From: Alisma plantago-aquatica
Lineage: Eukaryota; Streptophyta; Magnoliopsida; Alismatales; Alismataceae
Direction: 5' to 3'
Length of the DNA: 64,000 nt
Assembly (NCBI GenBank): GCA_963693085.1
Contig: OY856412.1
Span: forward strand, 1,130,781,744 to 1,130,845,743
In this document: positions 46,171 through 58,498 of the stretch, one piece after another
Position numbering within the stretch: the stretch's first letter is position 1
How the letters are laid out: each line of letters starts with the position of its first letter
Made by a program: the position numbers and the translations under genes
The notes under the pieces: model-generated
Database searches by the model: none
What the model was told of the DNA's origin: nothing
The model's input: only the letters and a program-made list of their open reading frames with translations

Positions 46171-47600
46171 ATGAATGAACAAGAAATATACCATAGGATC
46201 GAAAGAGTCCTTGCCACTCAAAGAGAATACATGTTGGCTGAGCATGCAGCTCAGGAAGCCACCATGCATGCAACCCTTTTAACTGAATAAGAGACATGTG
46301 AATCCATGCTATGTGAGACCGAATGCCAAAAATAACTGAAAGACTTTTCAGTCCCCAAGACGGCCTATGCACTACATCTCATTGTGCCACCTAACATCAC
46401 AACTCCACAATTTGAGATCCAAACTCAATAGATTATAATGCTCCAAGCCAACATGTTCTTCGATAACAAAGGCGATAGTTGTCATTACCATCTTCAAAGA
46501 TTTTCCAATATTTGTTCCTTGCGTAAAATCCCAGACGTTTCTGAGGATGCCATAAAATGAATATTGTTCAAATACTCCCTATCTAACCAAGTTAGTAGTT
46601 GGTACAATTCTATGTAGGGAGATCGAGTCACCACTTGGGATGGACTCCAATCTAAGTTCTTGGAAAAGTATTACCCCCATCCCTTTCTTAGTGAAATTAG
46701 GTGACAGATCACCCAATTTGTAATGGTACCAAGTGAGACATTAGGCGAAGCTTAGGATAGGTTCAAGGACCTTCTCTATTGTTTCTGACACCCTGATGTC
46801 TCCCCAGTCCAATTAATCAAAACATTTTATTGCGGTGTTGGTGACAACACCAAAGTTTTTCTCAATTCTCATTTGGAGGAAATTTTATGTTCTAAAATTT
46901 TGATAGTGCTTGGGAAGTTTTTAAACACAGTTCTAAGACTCAAGCACCACAAGGTATTGGAGGAGTCCTCTCTATCAACAAAGGCCAAAGAAAATCATGA
47001 CATAAGAGATATTAGTGAGAGCCTTAAGCTTCTTGTCACAAAACAAGATTGTTTAGAATCTTCCTTCAATGTTTATGAGAGGAGAGGGCAACTACAACAA
47101 ATCAAGGATGTTGACTCTCTTTGTGGCATTTGCCAAGGGTATGAACACCAGACTCAACAATGTCAACTCCTCTATAATTTCTCCATGCAACCTAAGATCA
47201 TGAAATAACTGAAGGACCTCAACTCCTTCCATAGAATACCAGACCAAGCCTACTACAATCCAAACTAGACAAGAAACCACCCTTGGTTCCAATACAATAA
47301 TCTGACTGGTGTGAAAAAAAATCTTCCTAATAAAGACCTCCTCACCTCAATCCACTACTTCAAACCATCCACACCAGTGTTTCCAATACAAAGTAATCAT
47401 AGGAACTTTGGGAACCAAGGGAATTACTGGGGAAATTACCAAAATTGTGGCCCTTACCAAGGGCAGTGATATCAAAATGTAAGCCAACCACCACCATAAA
47501 TGCAATAGAATGCTCCCACTCCCTCTTTTGATGATAGAATAGATGCTCTAGAGCAGATCATCCTTTCACAACAAGCCCACTAAAAAGCAATTGATTCTCA
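46171..47600 (+). pseudogene. G5 gag relic with zinc knuckle
   Basis: The ATG at 46171 opens with MNEQEIYHRIERVLATQREY, matching G2. A stop follows LLTE (46290). The capsid part is fragmented (46440-46860). The frame 46873-47208 ends with the knuckle CGICQGYEHQTQQC, an intact CX2CX4HX4C, the RNA-binding motif of Gag. The Gln/Asn/Tyr-rich tail (PDQAYYNPN, NLTGV, QGNYWGNYQNCGPYQGQ) leads to the protease. Several stops separate the pieces. Confidence 0.88.
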
Positions 47601-47601
47601 G

Positions 47602-48788
47602 TTGGACCAACTTCTAGCTAGCCAAAAACCTCCCACCGACACCTTTGTTGGGCAACCAGAAAACAATCTCAAGGATCCTGATCAACTTAAAGTTGTCTCC
47701 ACCCATACTGGAAATGTGCATGCTTCCACTCCCTCTAGAGAAGAATCCTATTGTACCCTTGAGTTTGAATATGATGATACCATAGTTTTTAAATATTATG
47801 CCATTGACCCCACTACCAAAGAGACCTATACTCCTAAACCCCTTCAAGATGAGACTAATACTCCTGACATCCCAATTTACAAATTACATCCACCCTACCA
47901 AGCCTATATCGATAAGACTAGGTTATATGCCAGGTTCATGAAATTTAGAGATGCCATGAAGAAATTGCATGTGGACATTCCCTTCTTAGACGCTCTCACT
48001 GACATGCATGCATGGTCCAAATACATGAACACCTTGTTGACTAGGGAGTACACCACCATGGAGTATGAGACTGTGAAACTTGCTAGGACCATTTATGATA
48101 TCATTGTTAACAAGATGCCTAAAAAATAGAAAGACCCAAAATCGTTTGCAATTGGGTGTTATCTAGGCGACAACACTTATAGGAAAGGTCTTACAGGCTT
48201 AGCCACCAATATTTCAATCATGCCTTATAGTCTTTGCAAAAGATTAGGATTTTTTGATATGCTTCCCACTACCATGATCATACAGAAAGAAGATTTATCC
48301 ATGATGAAACACATGGGTATCATTGAAGATGTACCTATAAAGGTTGGGAAGGACGCATATGTTCCATGTGACTTTGTGATCATGGACATCAAAGAAGACT
48401 TGTGTTATGCCCTCATTTTGGCCATCCCTTTGTGGCCACTGCCCGAGCTCTGATTGATGTTGAGGCCGGAACCATCCTTTTACATCTTGGTAGGCAAACC
48501 TTAGAGTTTTGTGTCTTTGAAATAATGAAAGGCCCAAGCTTCAAGGAGGAAGTGTATCTTCTAGATTGTGTTAACAAGCTTTCCCAATTGAGACAAGAAT
48601 GGGAATCATCTAAAGATCCCCTCCACACTATCCTTACCTCCCCATCTGATTCTGGTTTTGATGATGAATATATTACCCAATGTAGGGCCCATCTTGACAC
48701 TTTTGAGGAGATTCCACAATCTGATTTTGAGGACCTCAAAATGATTTCTCTTCTTGAAGAGAAACCCAAACCAAAAAAATCCCTATAA
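47602..48788 (+). pseudogene. G5 protease region, active site lost
   Basis: 47602-48129 gives the acidic linker (LEFEYDDTIVFKYYAIDP) and KKLHVDIPFLDALTDMHAWS, then TIYDIIVNKMPKK and a stop. The next frame gives GLTGLATNISIMPYSLCKRL, where G2 has ADLGVRISIIP: the catalytic Asp-Leu-Gly is replaced by Gly-Leu-Ala, so the enzyme would be dead even if the frame were whole. AYVPCDFVIMDIKEDL follows, then a shift to HPFVATARALIDVEAGTILL (48402-48788), with an acidic stretch before RT. Confidence 0.87.
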
Positions 48789-48799
48789 ATGAAACTCCT

Positions 48800-49900
48800 C
48801 CTAGAATGAATCAAGTATGTCTTTCTTGATGAATTAGAAACTTGCTCAGTCATAATAAATTCTGACCTTACACCCAACCAAGAAGAGAAACTTATGACTG
48901 AATTAAGAAAGAGAGGGGGCGCTTTGGGATACAAAATGACTAAACTCACAGGAGTTCGTCAAGCCATCTGCTTGCACAAAATCCCTATGGTAGAGGAATA
49001 CAAGCCTTCTAGGGACCCTCAGTGCAAACTAAATACAAATATGAAAGAGGTTGTCTAATTAGAAATGAGTAAGCTTTTGACTGCATAAATCATCTACTCA
49101 ATCTCAGACTCTCCATGGGTTAGCTGTGTTCAAGTTGTGCCCAAAAAGGGGGCACCACTATTGTGAAGAACGATCACAATGAACTCATTCCTACCCACAC
49201 AATCACCGAGTGGAGGATGTGTATTGATTATTATAAACTGAATAACGCCACTAGAAAAGATCACTCCCCTCTTCCCTTCCTCGACTAGGTTCTAGAGCAC
49301 CGTGCCCATCAAGAGTACTTTTATTATATCGATGGTTATTCAGGTTTTTACCAAATTTCTATTCAACCCAATGACCTAGAAAAGACCACCTTCGCTTGTC
49401 CATTTGGTGCCTATGCATTTAGCAAAATGCCTTTTGGTCTGTGTAACGCCCTCACCACCTTTGAGCGGTGCATGGTTGCTATTTTTCCTGGATTGACTGA
49501 GATGACCATAGAAATTTTCATAGATGACTTATCCATTTATGGAGACTATTCTAACTCTTGCCTTCAACATTTATCCCTTGTTCTTGAAAAGTGTGAAGAG
49601 GCACACTTAGTTTTAAATTAGGAAAATGTCATTACATGTTTAAGGAAGGGACTATTTTGGAACATAGAGTGGGTAATAGAGGTATAGAGGTTGATAGAGA
49701 CAAAACAAAAGTTATCACCAAACTTCCCCCTATACCTTCGTCAAAGATATTTGTGTCAATCTTGAGCATGCTAGATTTTACCAACATTTCATCCGTGATG
49801 TTTTGAAAACTACCAAGCCTCTTACCAACCTTCTCTAGAAGGATGTTCCTTTTGCTTTTGACCGGGCATGAATGACTAGCTTCCTTATCTTGAAGGATGC
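48800..49900 (+). pseudogene. G5 reverse transcriptase
   Basis: Visible in order: DLTPNQEEKLMTELRKRGGA, RQAICLHKIPMVEEYKPSRD, IIYSISDSPWVSCVQVVPKK, EWRMCIDYYKLNNATRKDHS, YFYYIDGYSGFYQISIQPND (first catalytic Asp), ACPFGAYAFSKMPFGLCNAL, and EIFIDDLSIYGD with the FxDD active site at about 49520. Stops occur after KEVV, LLTA, PFLD and LVLN. The frame 49427-49621 is one open piece. This is the most complete RT of the window, but not functional. Confidence 0.92.
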
Positions 49901-49929
49901 TCACACCTCCACCCCATCATTCGTGCACC

Positions 49930-50360
49930 AAATTGGTCTCTGTCCTTCGAAATCATGTGTGATGCCAACAATTATGTTGTTGGTGCCATTCTTGGACATC
50001 AAATTGACAAGAGACATCATGTCATATACCATGTGTCAAAAACCTTAGACGACACACAACAGAATTACACCACCATTGAGAAGGAAGTGTTAGCCATTGT
50101 CTATGTCTTTGACAAGTTCTTGTCTTATATAGTTGGATCCAAGGTGATTGTATACATAAACCACACTACCATTTGTTACTTAATGACAAGGAAGGATGCT
50201 AAACCTCACCTCATTTGCTGGATCCTTTTAATGGAGGAATTTGATTTATAAATCCTTAATAAAAGAGGTTCTAAAAAATTTGTTGTTGACCATTTTGGAC
50301 GCCTTAGTTTGTGTCATGACGATGGAATTTTGATTGATGATTCCCTATCATGGTGAATTA
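49930..50360 (+). pseudogene. G5 RNase H domain
   Basis: The frame 49955-50251 starts [20 protein letters not shown] (first catalytic Asp in CDAN; the family has CDAS), then [24 protein letters not shown] (catalytic Glu), [20 protein letters not shown] (family YTDH, so the third Asp is Asn), and [16 protein letters not shown]. The continuation gives VDHFGRLS at about 50285-50310. Confidence 0.9.
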
Positions 50361-50449
50361 CTTATGTTGAATCCCAATACCAATGTTTTGTTGATTATGT
50401 TAATTATCTTGTTCCAGGTGTCCTCATCCTAATTACAAAGGACATGATA

Positions 50450-51400
50450 AGGAAAAAAAATTGCATGATGTTAGGCACTTTTCTTGGGATGACCGTTATC
50501 TTTTTAGATTGTTTCAAGATGGTCTTTATCATAGATGTGTCACTGAGGAATAGGCTCATGGCATCCTCAAACAATGTCATTTTGACCCCACTATAGGGCA
50601 CATGATCTCTCAAAAGGCTACTATAAAGGTGCTCTAGTTTGGATTCTTTTGGCCCACTTTATTTCGAGATTCATATGAGTTTGTCTTAGCTTGTGATCAA
50701 TGCCATAGGACTAGAAATATTTCTAAGAGAGATCAAATGCCAATGACTTATTAGCAAGAGATAGAGATCTTTGATGTCTAGAGAGTGGATTATATGGGGC
50801 CCTTTCATTCTTCTTGTGGGTATTCGTATATTTTGGTGGTTGTGGATTATGTTTCAAAATGGATAGAAGCCATCCCCACAAAAACTAGTGACTCCAAATC
50901 CAACATGAAGATTTTCAAAGATTATATCTTCACTAGGTATGGGGTACCTCATACTGTGATTTTTGATGAAATATCACATTTCTTAGAGAAGAACTTTGAA
51001 TCCTTGCATAGAAAATATGGTGTCCACAACAAGTTTGCCTCACCTTGACACCCTCAGACGGTGGCCAAGTCAAGGTTTCGAATCATCAAATCAAGTCTAT
51101 TATAGAGAAAACTATCAATCACACTAAGAAGGACTAGGCCTTGAATATAAATGATGCCTTGTGGGCATACATAATTACTTACAAGACACCCTTAGGCACC
51201 ACTCTTTTCTGGTTGATCTATTAGAAATCTTATCATATCCTTGTAGAATTGGAACACAAAGCCAATTGGGTATCAAAACTCTTAATTCTAACCTTTATCC
51301 AACAAGTTAGAACCACTTTCTTCAGCTGTAGGAGTTAGAGGAACTCAGGATGGCAACCTATGAAAATGCCTGAATTTGTAAGGATTGAACCAAATTATGG
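50450..51400 (+). pseudogene. G5 integrase
   Basis: The zinc-binding end shows HCHFDPTIGHMISQKAT-type His residues (50575-50615) and CDQCHRTRN (50695-50715). The core gives VDYMGPFHSSCGYSYILVVV (first Asp, about 50790), DYVSKWIEAIPTKT, FTRYGVPHTVIFDEISHF (second Asp; family SDEGSHF) and LHRKYGVHNKFASP, then a stop at 51048 and a shift before the Glu region (caccctcagacggtggccaa, from a HPQTxGQ motif). The rest to 51400 keeps KTPLGTT-like fragments. Confidence 0.88.
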
Positions 51401-51740
51401 CATGATGGGCATATTAGGGGAAGAGGCATTCAAGAAAGTGACCACGTACTAGTCTATTATTTGAGGTTGAGGCTTTTCCCTGGAAAACTCAAATATATTT
51501 GGTATGGACTTACCTGGTAAAGTGTGTCTATCCACATGGAACGTTTCTTCTCTTGAACAAATGGAAGGGTGATTTTTGGTAAATGGACATAGGCTTAAGT
51601 TGTACATCATCGTTGAAGACTTCATGGGACAAGGAGTGTAATGCCTTCCTGATCCTATAGATATGATGAATTAAACTATCCTCTAAGTCCTAATTGACTC
51701 CATGAACACACCCGTCAGGACATTGACGCAAAAGTGGGCA

Positions 51741-52821
51741 CTTGTTGGGAGGCAAACCAACATCTCTTTTTATTCCAATCTATTTTCTTTTATTTTTCCA
51801 TTATTTGCAATATCTGGATAACCCTTACTCTTTTCAGTTTTCAATGTTAATTGTTTTTATTCAGTATGTTGGTATCCCAACTGGACAACTCAATTTGGCA
51901 TTTGAATCAAAATTCAAACCTCCCCACCTCCAACCCACGACACGCCAAGCGAGTGATTCACCTACAAACTGATTGGTTTGCAGCCTACAAAGGGCCAATT
52001 CAAATGGGCGTCTGCATCAAAACTTGAATTGTTTTACACTTCCCCCCATGATGCGTGAATTGGGCAATTCACATAGTGAACCACTAGATTCACACCTCAT
52101 ATATTCTCTATAAAATAGGCCAAATGGGGGAGGTCGACTCACACTACAACAAATCCTAACTCAGGTTTCTTGCTCCTTGCCTCCCCCTTCTCACCAACTC
52201 ACGACTCTACATCAGTGACCTCATCTTCACCTCTAACGAGTCGCTCATTTCATGCAGTGAGGTTTGTGTTTCACTCCCAAACCATGTGATCCATCACTGA
52301 GCCAACCTAGCTATACTTCCCTATAGCCTCTCGACATCTTCCAACATCTTCCCCCTCTCCAGCAATTCGAGAGTTTTACATCCCATCCACCTAGCTCCAC
52401 TACTTTGCTGGCCATCCCACATCACCAGCTAGGCAATTCACGATGAATAATTATAGGTAAGGTGATGTCCTCATGCTTCACACCACACCTCCACCTCACA
52501 CTTCTTCTTCTTCCTCTCCGGCAAACAACAACTTTCCTCGCGCCAGTAGGATCAGCCATTTCAAACAACCAATCAGGCACACAACAACAATCTTTTGCCT
52601 TTTGAACTGAGTGATCCAACCTCTCAATTGATTAGTTCAATATTCAAAATGATCATTTCACATCCTAAATCAGGCGATTGACACATGCCATCAACACTGT
52701 GTTTCAAGAAGGTTCACATAGAGGTTTCCTTAGTCATTTCCGTAAGGTAAAGCCCCTATCAAGAAAACTATCTCCCACAATCCCCCTCATTGTTCAACCA
52801 TCTCTCCTATTGCATGTTGCA
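51741..52821. other. Region between G5 and C2, probable G5 3' untranslated/LTR sequence
   Basis: It holds palindromic-type units (gattcacctacaaactgatt at 51955, gaattgggcaattcacatag at 52036, and 52610-52680), plus a TATA-like ctctataaaatagg at 52104, so it resembles a U3/promoter region, but no partner LTR confirms it. No gene is seen. Confidence 0.45.
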
Positions 52822-53384
52822 TTTTTTTGTAAAATTCTGATCCCTCCCTTCCACTCCCACTCAGACTGGTATCCTGACCCTGACCCTCCTATAAATAAAG
52901 GTGTACTGGAGGATTCTTAGACACAACTCAATTGCTTTTGACAATTTTTTGTCTTCTCTAGTTGTGGTAACCAAGAGAATCTGAGAAAGTCCTACCTGAT
53001 AGAGGGACAGTAAGGGAGAACGATTGCGGAAGACCAAGTTGGTGACTAGTACGCCAATAAGAGGGGACAACTTCTTCTTGTCCATTCTACTAGAATGATA
53101 AGAGTTCTTGGTGGCCCATGTAGACTACTCTAGAGGCATGGATCTTTTCCTACTAGGAGGACAATGTCAACATACTATTTGTGGTGATCAAATAGGATGT
53201 TGATGCAAACATTGTTTGAGTGTGACTTGAAGAAAGTCGCATACTGCAATGAGGGAATAGTCACCAGAATTTCTCCAGGACTAGGTATGACCTCATAAAT
53301 CATCCTTCCCATTACATTATTGTTGGCGTGATTGTCTATTAAAAGGGAATATGGTAGTTAAATTTTGTTGACATATTTTCCTAC
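52822..53384 (+). repeat. C2 5' LTR, promoter-U5 part only
   Basis: ttccactcccactcagactg (52850) with the TATA box cctcctataaataaagg (52887-52903) and the block gtcttctctagttgtggtaa (52949) match 59980-60110 of the 3' LTR. It starts abruptly in the U3. Confidence 0.82.
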
Positions 53385-53386
53385 TG

Positions 53387-53399
53387 TGGTATCATAGAC
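53387..53399 (+). other. Primer binding site of C2
   Basis: TGGTATCATAGAC, the initiator-Met type with two changes. Confidence 0.8.
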
Positions 53400-54812
53400 A
53401 CATCAATTTTCTGTGTTTTGGGATAATCTATATGATCGGTTTTTTGGTTTTCACCTTTTGTTTATTGTGTGTGATGCGAATATTTAAAATGATTAATGTG
53501 TATATCCGATTAAATACCACATAGAATCCCAAACTAATATATATACATGATATGATATATATGCAATTTACATGTGTCACCCTAAAAGTTGGTTTTGATG
53601 GTGGATATGTAGCATGGTTATGGCCAATAAACCAAATATTTGTGTGTGATTGAATGGTTTGTTTTATTCCCATTATATCTTAGTTTGCATACCGAGCCTA
53701 TACCTTCATTTTCCCAATGTAAAAGTATTATTCTTTCCTACCTTTGCTCCCCTCAAATGTAAATCAAGGATTCTCTTTACCCTGTAAGAAATAGAAGTAT
53801 GATAGTTTCTTTTCTTGTTACGATGAAGAAGATGATCAGCGTCAGGTGAGATGATCACTTCACAAGATGAGCCAACCGGTTGGAGGACCGAGAAGGGCAG
53901 ACCATAAGAGGAGTGAACCGACCAACTGTTGGGCCAATTGATCATTTGGATGTGTCCAAACATCGGTTGGATAGCAAGCCAGATGATCATTTTAGACCAC
54001 CAACCAACCATCTAAGAGGCGAGCCGACCGGTTCAAGGGTTGAACCAATCAAACCATATTAGTAGGCAAAAATCTACACCAACAATAAATTTTGCATGAG
54101 ATGTAGACCTAGGTGGTAGTAATTCCTTGTGGCTCCAAGGAATTATAGTATTAAGGCCATAACCATCACTGATGTTTTATATTGCATGTTTATGTTGTTG
54201 GATATAGCATGTTACGATATGTACTAATATGTGTGTGGTGATTGGATAATGTATATGAATTTATAAATACAAACTCCCTCAATAACATATTAAGTATTAG
54301 ATTCTTTCCATAAGCAACACACATGAAAATCTTGACCGACCAAGCATAGGTTACACCAAAGCGTGGTGCGTCGTGCATCTCGTGGAAGTGTGATGGAAGA
54401 TATGTAGGTTCTACTAAAGTAGGGTGCATTTCTATCATGTTGGCTTTTGGGTCGAGCTTAACTGGGTATCCTTAATGAGATTAAGCACCTAGAGGCATGC
54501 AGATGACTATGGAAAAAGTTGTGCATATCATCTATCCAAGAATTGCATAAGATGCAACTGGGAAATGTTACCTACCTCAATGATTGATTATGGACGCTGA
54601 CGTTGTCTGGGTAATAATTGAATTATTTTGTCAATAGAAGGTTGTATGTTGTAATCTTCAGAATGGATTTGTGAGGGCTATCAAATTTAATAAAATAGTG
54701 GGAGCGATAATTATTTAAAGGCCTAATTGAATATCATTAATTTTCAAAACAAATCAGATCAAATCAAAAAGGGTTTTTGACAAAATGCAAACAAATTCTC
54801 TTGTAGAATCAA
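53400..54812 (+). other. C2 5' leader with palindromic units
   Basis: This is 1.4 kb of non-coding leader, matched by C3 (61215-62626) and inverted in C1. It contains gagccaaccggttggagg, gagccgaccggttcaagg and similar units at 53865-54055, outside the LTR. Confidence 0.8.
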
Positions 54813-55681
54813 ATGGCAACACACAACAACATATTTTCTCCATGATATGTCCTTGAGAAGTACAAGTTGAATGGGAATAACTTCTACGACTGGTTCAGGA
54901 CACTAAGAATTATTCTTACACAGGAGCCCAAGCTCTATGTCTTGGAGACACCAACATTGAAAGAACCTCTTCCCAATGCTCCTAAGGCTGATAGGGATGC
55001 TTATGAGAAGAATATTGAAGATGACATTGATGTCAAATGCCTAATGTTGTGCTTCATGAACTATGAGTTATACAGACAACATGAGAACATGGATGCTATT
55101 GATATGGTCACACATCTTAAGAACATGTTCCAAGACCAGGAAAGACATAAGAGATTAGAAGTCTCTAAGGCACTGTTCAAATGTAATATGGAAAAAGGAG
55201 ATCTAGTAGGTCCTCATGTGCTCAAACTCAGTGGGTATGTGAAGAACCTTTCTAGAGTGGAATTCCTTTTGGGTCAAGAGTTGGGCACTGATGTGATTAT
55301 GTAGTCTCTACAGAGTCATACAGTCAGTTTGTCATGACCTACAACATGAATGACTTTGACAAGTCATTGATAGAGTTACTTGGCATGTTGAGAATAGATG
55401 AGGCACAAATGAACAAAAACAAGCCAAAGTCTGTGGTGATGATCAACAGACCAAAGGGAAAGTATAAAGGTAAAGGCAAAGCTAAGAAGAATTCTAAAGT
55501 TGTACAAAAGCCCAAGTCTTCAACCATCAAGGCAAAGAGAGGAGTAAATAAGGGAGGCAATTGTCATCGTTGTCACCAACCTGGACACTGGAAAAGGGAT
55601 TGCCCTCTCTACCTGGAGAAACTAAAGAAGAAGGAGGAGGGGATAGAGACCTCTACTTCAGGTATATACATAACAAGATAA
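54813..55681 (+). pseudogene. C2 copia gag with CCHC knuckle
   Basis: From ATG 54813 (MATHNNIFSP, then a stop where C3 has Arg) the frame gives LEKYKLNGNNFYDWFRTLRI, DIDVKCLMLCFMNYELYRQH and GPHVLKLSGYVKNLSRVEFL, the copia gag (UBN2-like) domain. At 55302 the family CAG is TAG, and one base is lost in ctac_agag. The next frame (55334-55681) gives MTYNMNDFDKSLIELLGMLR, a Lys-rich stretch, and GNCHRCHQPGHWKRDC, a perfect CX2CX4HX4C zinc knuckle. About 290 codons in total, normal for the family. Confidence 0.92.
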
Positions 55682-58480
55682 ATTTGATTACTTCTTCATC
55701 TTGGGTATGTGATACGGGATGTAGATCTAACATACATTAATGTGCATGATCTGATAAGAAGTAAACCTTTATGAAAGGATAAGGATAGATTGTGTGGAGT
55801 AAGAGTTGATGTCACTTTAGTTTACATTTAGAATTTAATAGAGTTAAATGAAATGCTATTTCATTATGCCAATAATAGAAACATTTTACTTGATGCATCT
55901 TGTATGGACAAGGATGATTATAAATAGTCTTAAATGGTTCTATTTCAAAGATGTGATCTTGTATGACAATGCCCCAAATGTCTTGTGATCATTGTATGAA
56001 GGATTTAAAGTTGAATGTTTATAACATAAATACCTAAAGGATTACAACTGATAACTCAAGCAATCAATATCTATAGCATAGTCATCTAGAGCATACATAT
56101 GAGAAATGCATTTCTAGAATCCATATTGATGTTTATCTAGAATGTTTCAGTTATTGAACCAATAAGAGATACAATTCTTATATACAAGCAACATGACAAA
56201 AACACCTCTCATTAGGTGAAGTGGGAGAATAAGCATTCCACAAGGACATGTACATAATGATGCATAAAGACCTTCCGAATAAATGCTATAGACATTTATT
56301 TGTACCTCATATATTTACTGATGATATGGTGATATGTTTATATTAAGATACAAATATATTGAAGTGTTCAAGTAGATTACATGTATGCGTACACAACTTC
56401 CTTAAAGTTATTAAGATACTTTGCTATGATCAAAGTTAAAATATTTTAAAGGAATAGTTTGAGACCTTCTGAAAGACTATGATAGTGTATCACATATCAA
56501 CTCCATCTGAAGCATGATGATGTATCAAAAAGAAGGAATCACAACCTGATGAGTCACGATGTGATTATCATTTAATCTAATATTTTTCCTTTTGGGCACA
56601 TACTTAACGCTAAAACAATGTACCGTCTAAAATGGTTTTAATGGACAACATATGAGTATGGTATGTCAATGTCCCAATATGTCGAAAGGATTGAATATTG
56701 TACAAGAAAATAGTTTTTTTTTAATTTAATCACATAACTGTTAGTTTGTTGAACACTAGTTATCTCAATCCAATAACAAAAGTGTTTCTTGTTAGAATAG
56801 ATGAATTCTATAGGAATAAGTGGGATCAAAGTGGAACTCGATAAGTTTGAGATCAACAAGAAAATAGTAAACCTAAGGAGGTACAATAAGAATAAGGAGA
56901 ATCCCAAATTGTTGTGGAATATCAAATTCGATATCTAACACAAAAATCATAGTTCTAGTACAACACATATGAGGTTAAAAGATTGTGAATCCTATAAAAC
57001 AAATAAGTTATGAGTTGGTCATAAGATGATGAGCCAACAATCAACTAAGAAGTATTGAGGGACCAGAGTCTAAAAATGGCTTGAGGACATTATATCCAGA
57101 ATGGAATCCATGAACACCAACAAGGAATGGCCTTGGTGGAATCACCTAAAAGGAGTAAAACCCATTAGGTGTAGTTTGGTTTTTATATGGAAGACCAACA
57201 TGGATGACATAAAAGGATAGATTGGTTGCAAAGGTTTTCCAACTAGTTCAAAGTGTTAAACATGATGAAATCCCTTCACCAATTGACATGCTTACTATCA
57301 CAGCTTAATAAGACTGTGATTTGGCATATGGAGATTAAAATTGCATTCCTTAATAAGGAATAATAGAGAGGATGTGTACATGACATAGCATGAAGGTTTT
57401 ATAACTCCATTAATGCAAATAAAGTCTATAAGCTACAATGTTCAATCTAGAGGTTGAAACGAGAATCTCAGAGCTAGAATCTTTTGATTTGACAAGAAAG
57501 TCAAAGAATTTGACTTGAGTCTAGACAAAAGTTGAAATCTGTTATTCAAAAGCTTTAGTGGGAGTATATGAATATTCCACATTTCAATACTAAGTATTGA
57601 AACATGGCATGGAAATCACCTTCATTGTGAAGGATTAGGTGAAACATCCTATGTGATAGGAATTGAAACCTACAGAGATAGTTCTGAAAAGTTTCTTGAC
57701 CTAAGTACAAACACATATATTAGCAAGATGTTGAAAGAGTTTAACATGAAGGATTTAGTGAAAGAGAATATGTCCATGTAGATGGGATTAGTCTCTCAGG
57801 TATCCAATGTTCCAATTCTTGTGAAGAGATGCCATATGCATTCACATTTGGATCTATCATATATAGTGTATTCATCCCATTATCGTTATGCATTGGACAT
57901 GACAATATGATTTTAGTGAGATTCCAATGAGGGTCATTGGAATGCCATAAAGAACATCCATTAGTACATGAGAAGCACTAAGGATCAATTGATACCTTTT
58001 GGTAATAAGGAAAATTTGGGTGTAAAGGGTTACACTGATGCAAGCTTCTGAAATGACATAGAATGATCACAATATAAAATTGTGTTTAATCTTAAAAGAA
58101 GAGTTATAAGGTGGAAAGGGTTCCAAATTACAGACCATTATTTTACAATAAAATTTGTATGTCCTGGTGTTATGAACACAAGAATGAGTACTGTATGGAT
58201 CTAGAAGTTCATAAAGATGAACTTGAGAGATGTTCCAACTATTGATGACACAGTAGAAATACTATGACAACAATGGAGATACTAGTTATGCAAGGAATAT
58301 CAGATAACATAATGCAAAGATTCTATCTTATACAAAATATCATACAATGAAGAGATGCAAAAAATGCAATATACCGACTAAAGGAAAAATGTTGCTATCC
58401 CACTGGATTAGCACTTGCACAGTAGAAACATGATGGGCATGTTTAGATTATTGAGAATAATATTCATAGGTGATTGGCTC
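55682..58480 (+). pseudogene. C2 copia pol, severely decayed
   Basis: Fragments in correct order: SSSWVCDTGC (protease active site region, 55700), HSHLEHTYEKCISRIHID (pre-integrase zinc segment, 56075-56130), NTNK...KPIRCSLVF and RKTNMDD...RLVAKVF (RT start, 57090-57240), MEIKIAFLNK (RT motif, 57330), YISKMLKEFNMKD (57718) and GYTDASF (RNase H, 58025-58055). No catalytic YVDD is readable. Every piece lies in a different frame with stops between. Confidence 0.8.
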
Positions 58481-58485
58481 TAAGT

Positions 58486-58498
58486 GAAACTGGGAGTC
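58486..58498 (+). other. Polypurine tract of C2
   Basis: gaaactgggagtc directly before the LTR start tattggtatgtatgccc. Confidence 0.8.

Larger units (their letters stand above)
45140..51740 (+). mobile_element. G5: gypsy retrotransposon relic with all pol domains
   Basis: 5' LTR tail (45140-45850, beginning missing), PBS 45855, gag from 46171, protease, RT, RNase H and integrase in gypsy order to about 51400, then a 3' untranslated stretch with cttgttgggaggcaaacc at 51731-51748. A 3' LTR is not clearly defined. Many stops and frameshifts. The gag and protease relate it to G1 and G2, and it shows what G2 lacks. Confidence 0.85.

Noticed and set aside
51742..51972. A 76-codon frame after G5 integrase as a possible envelope-like gene.
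   Set aside because: It is short, begins over the gggaggcaaacc untranslated motif, and lacks a convincing signal peptide, transmembrane and surface-domain layout.
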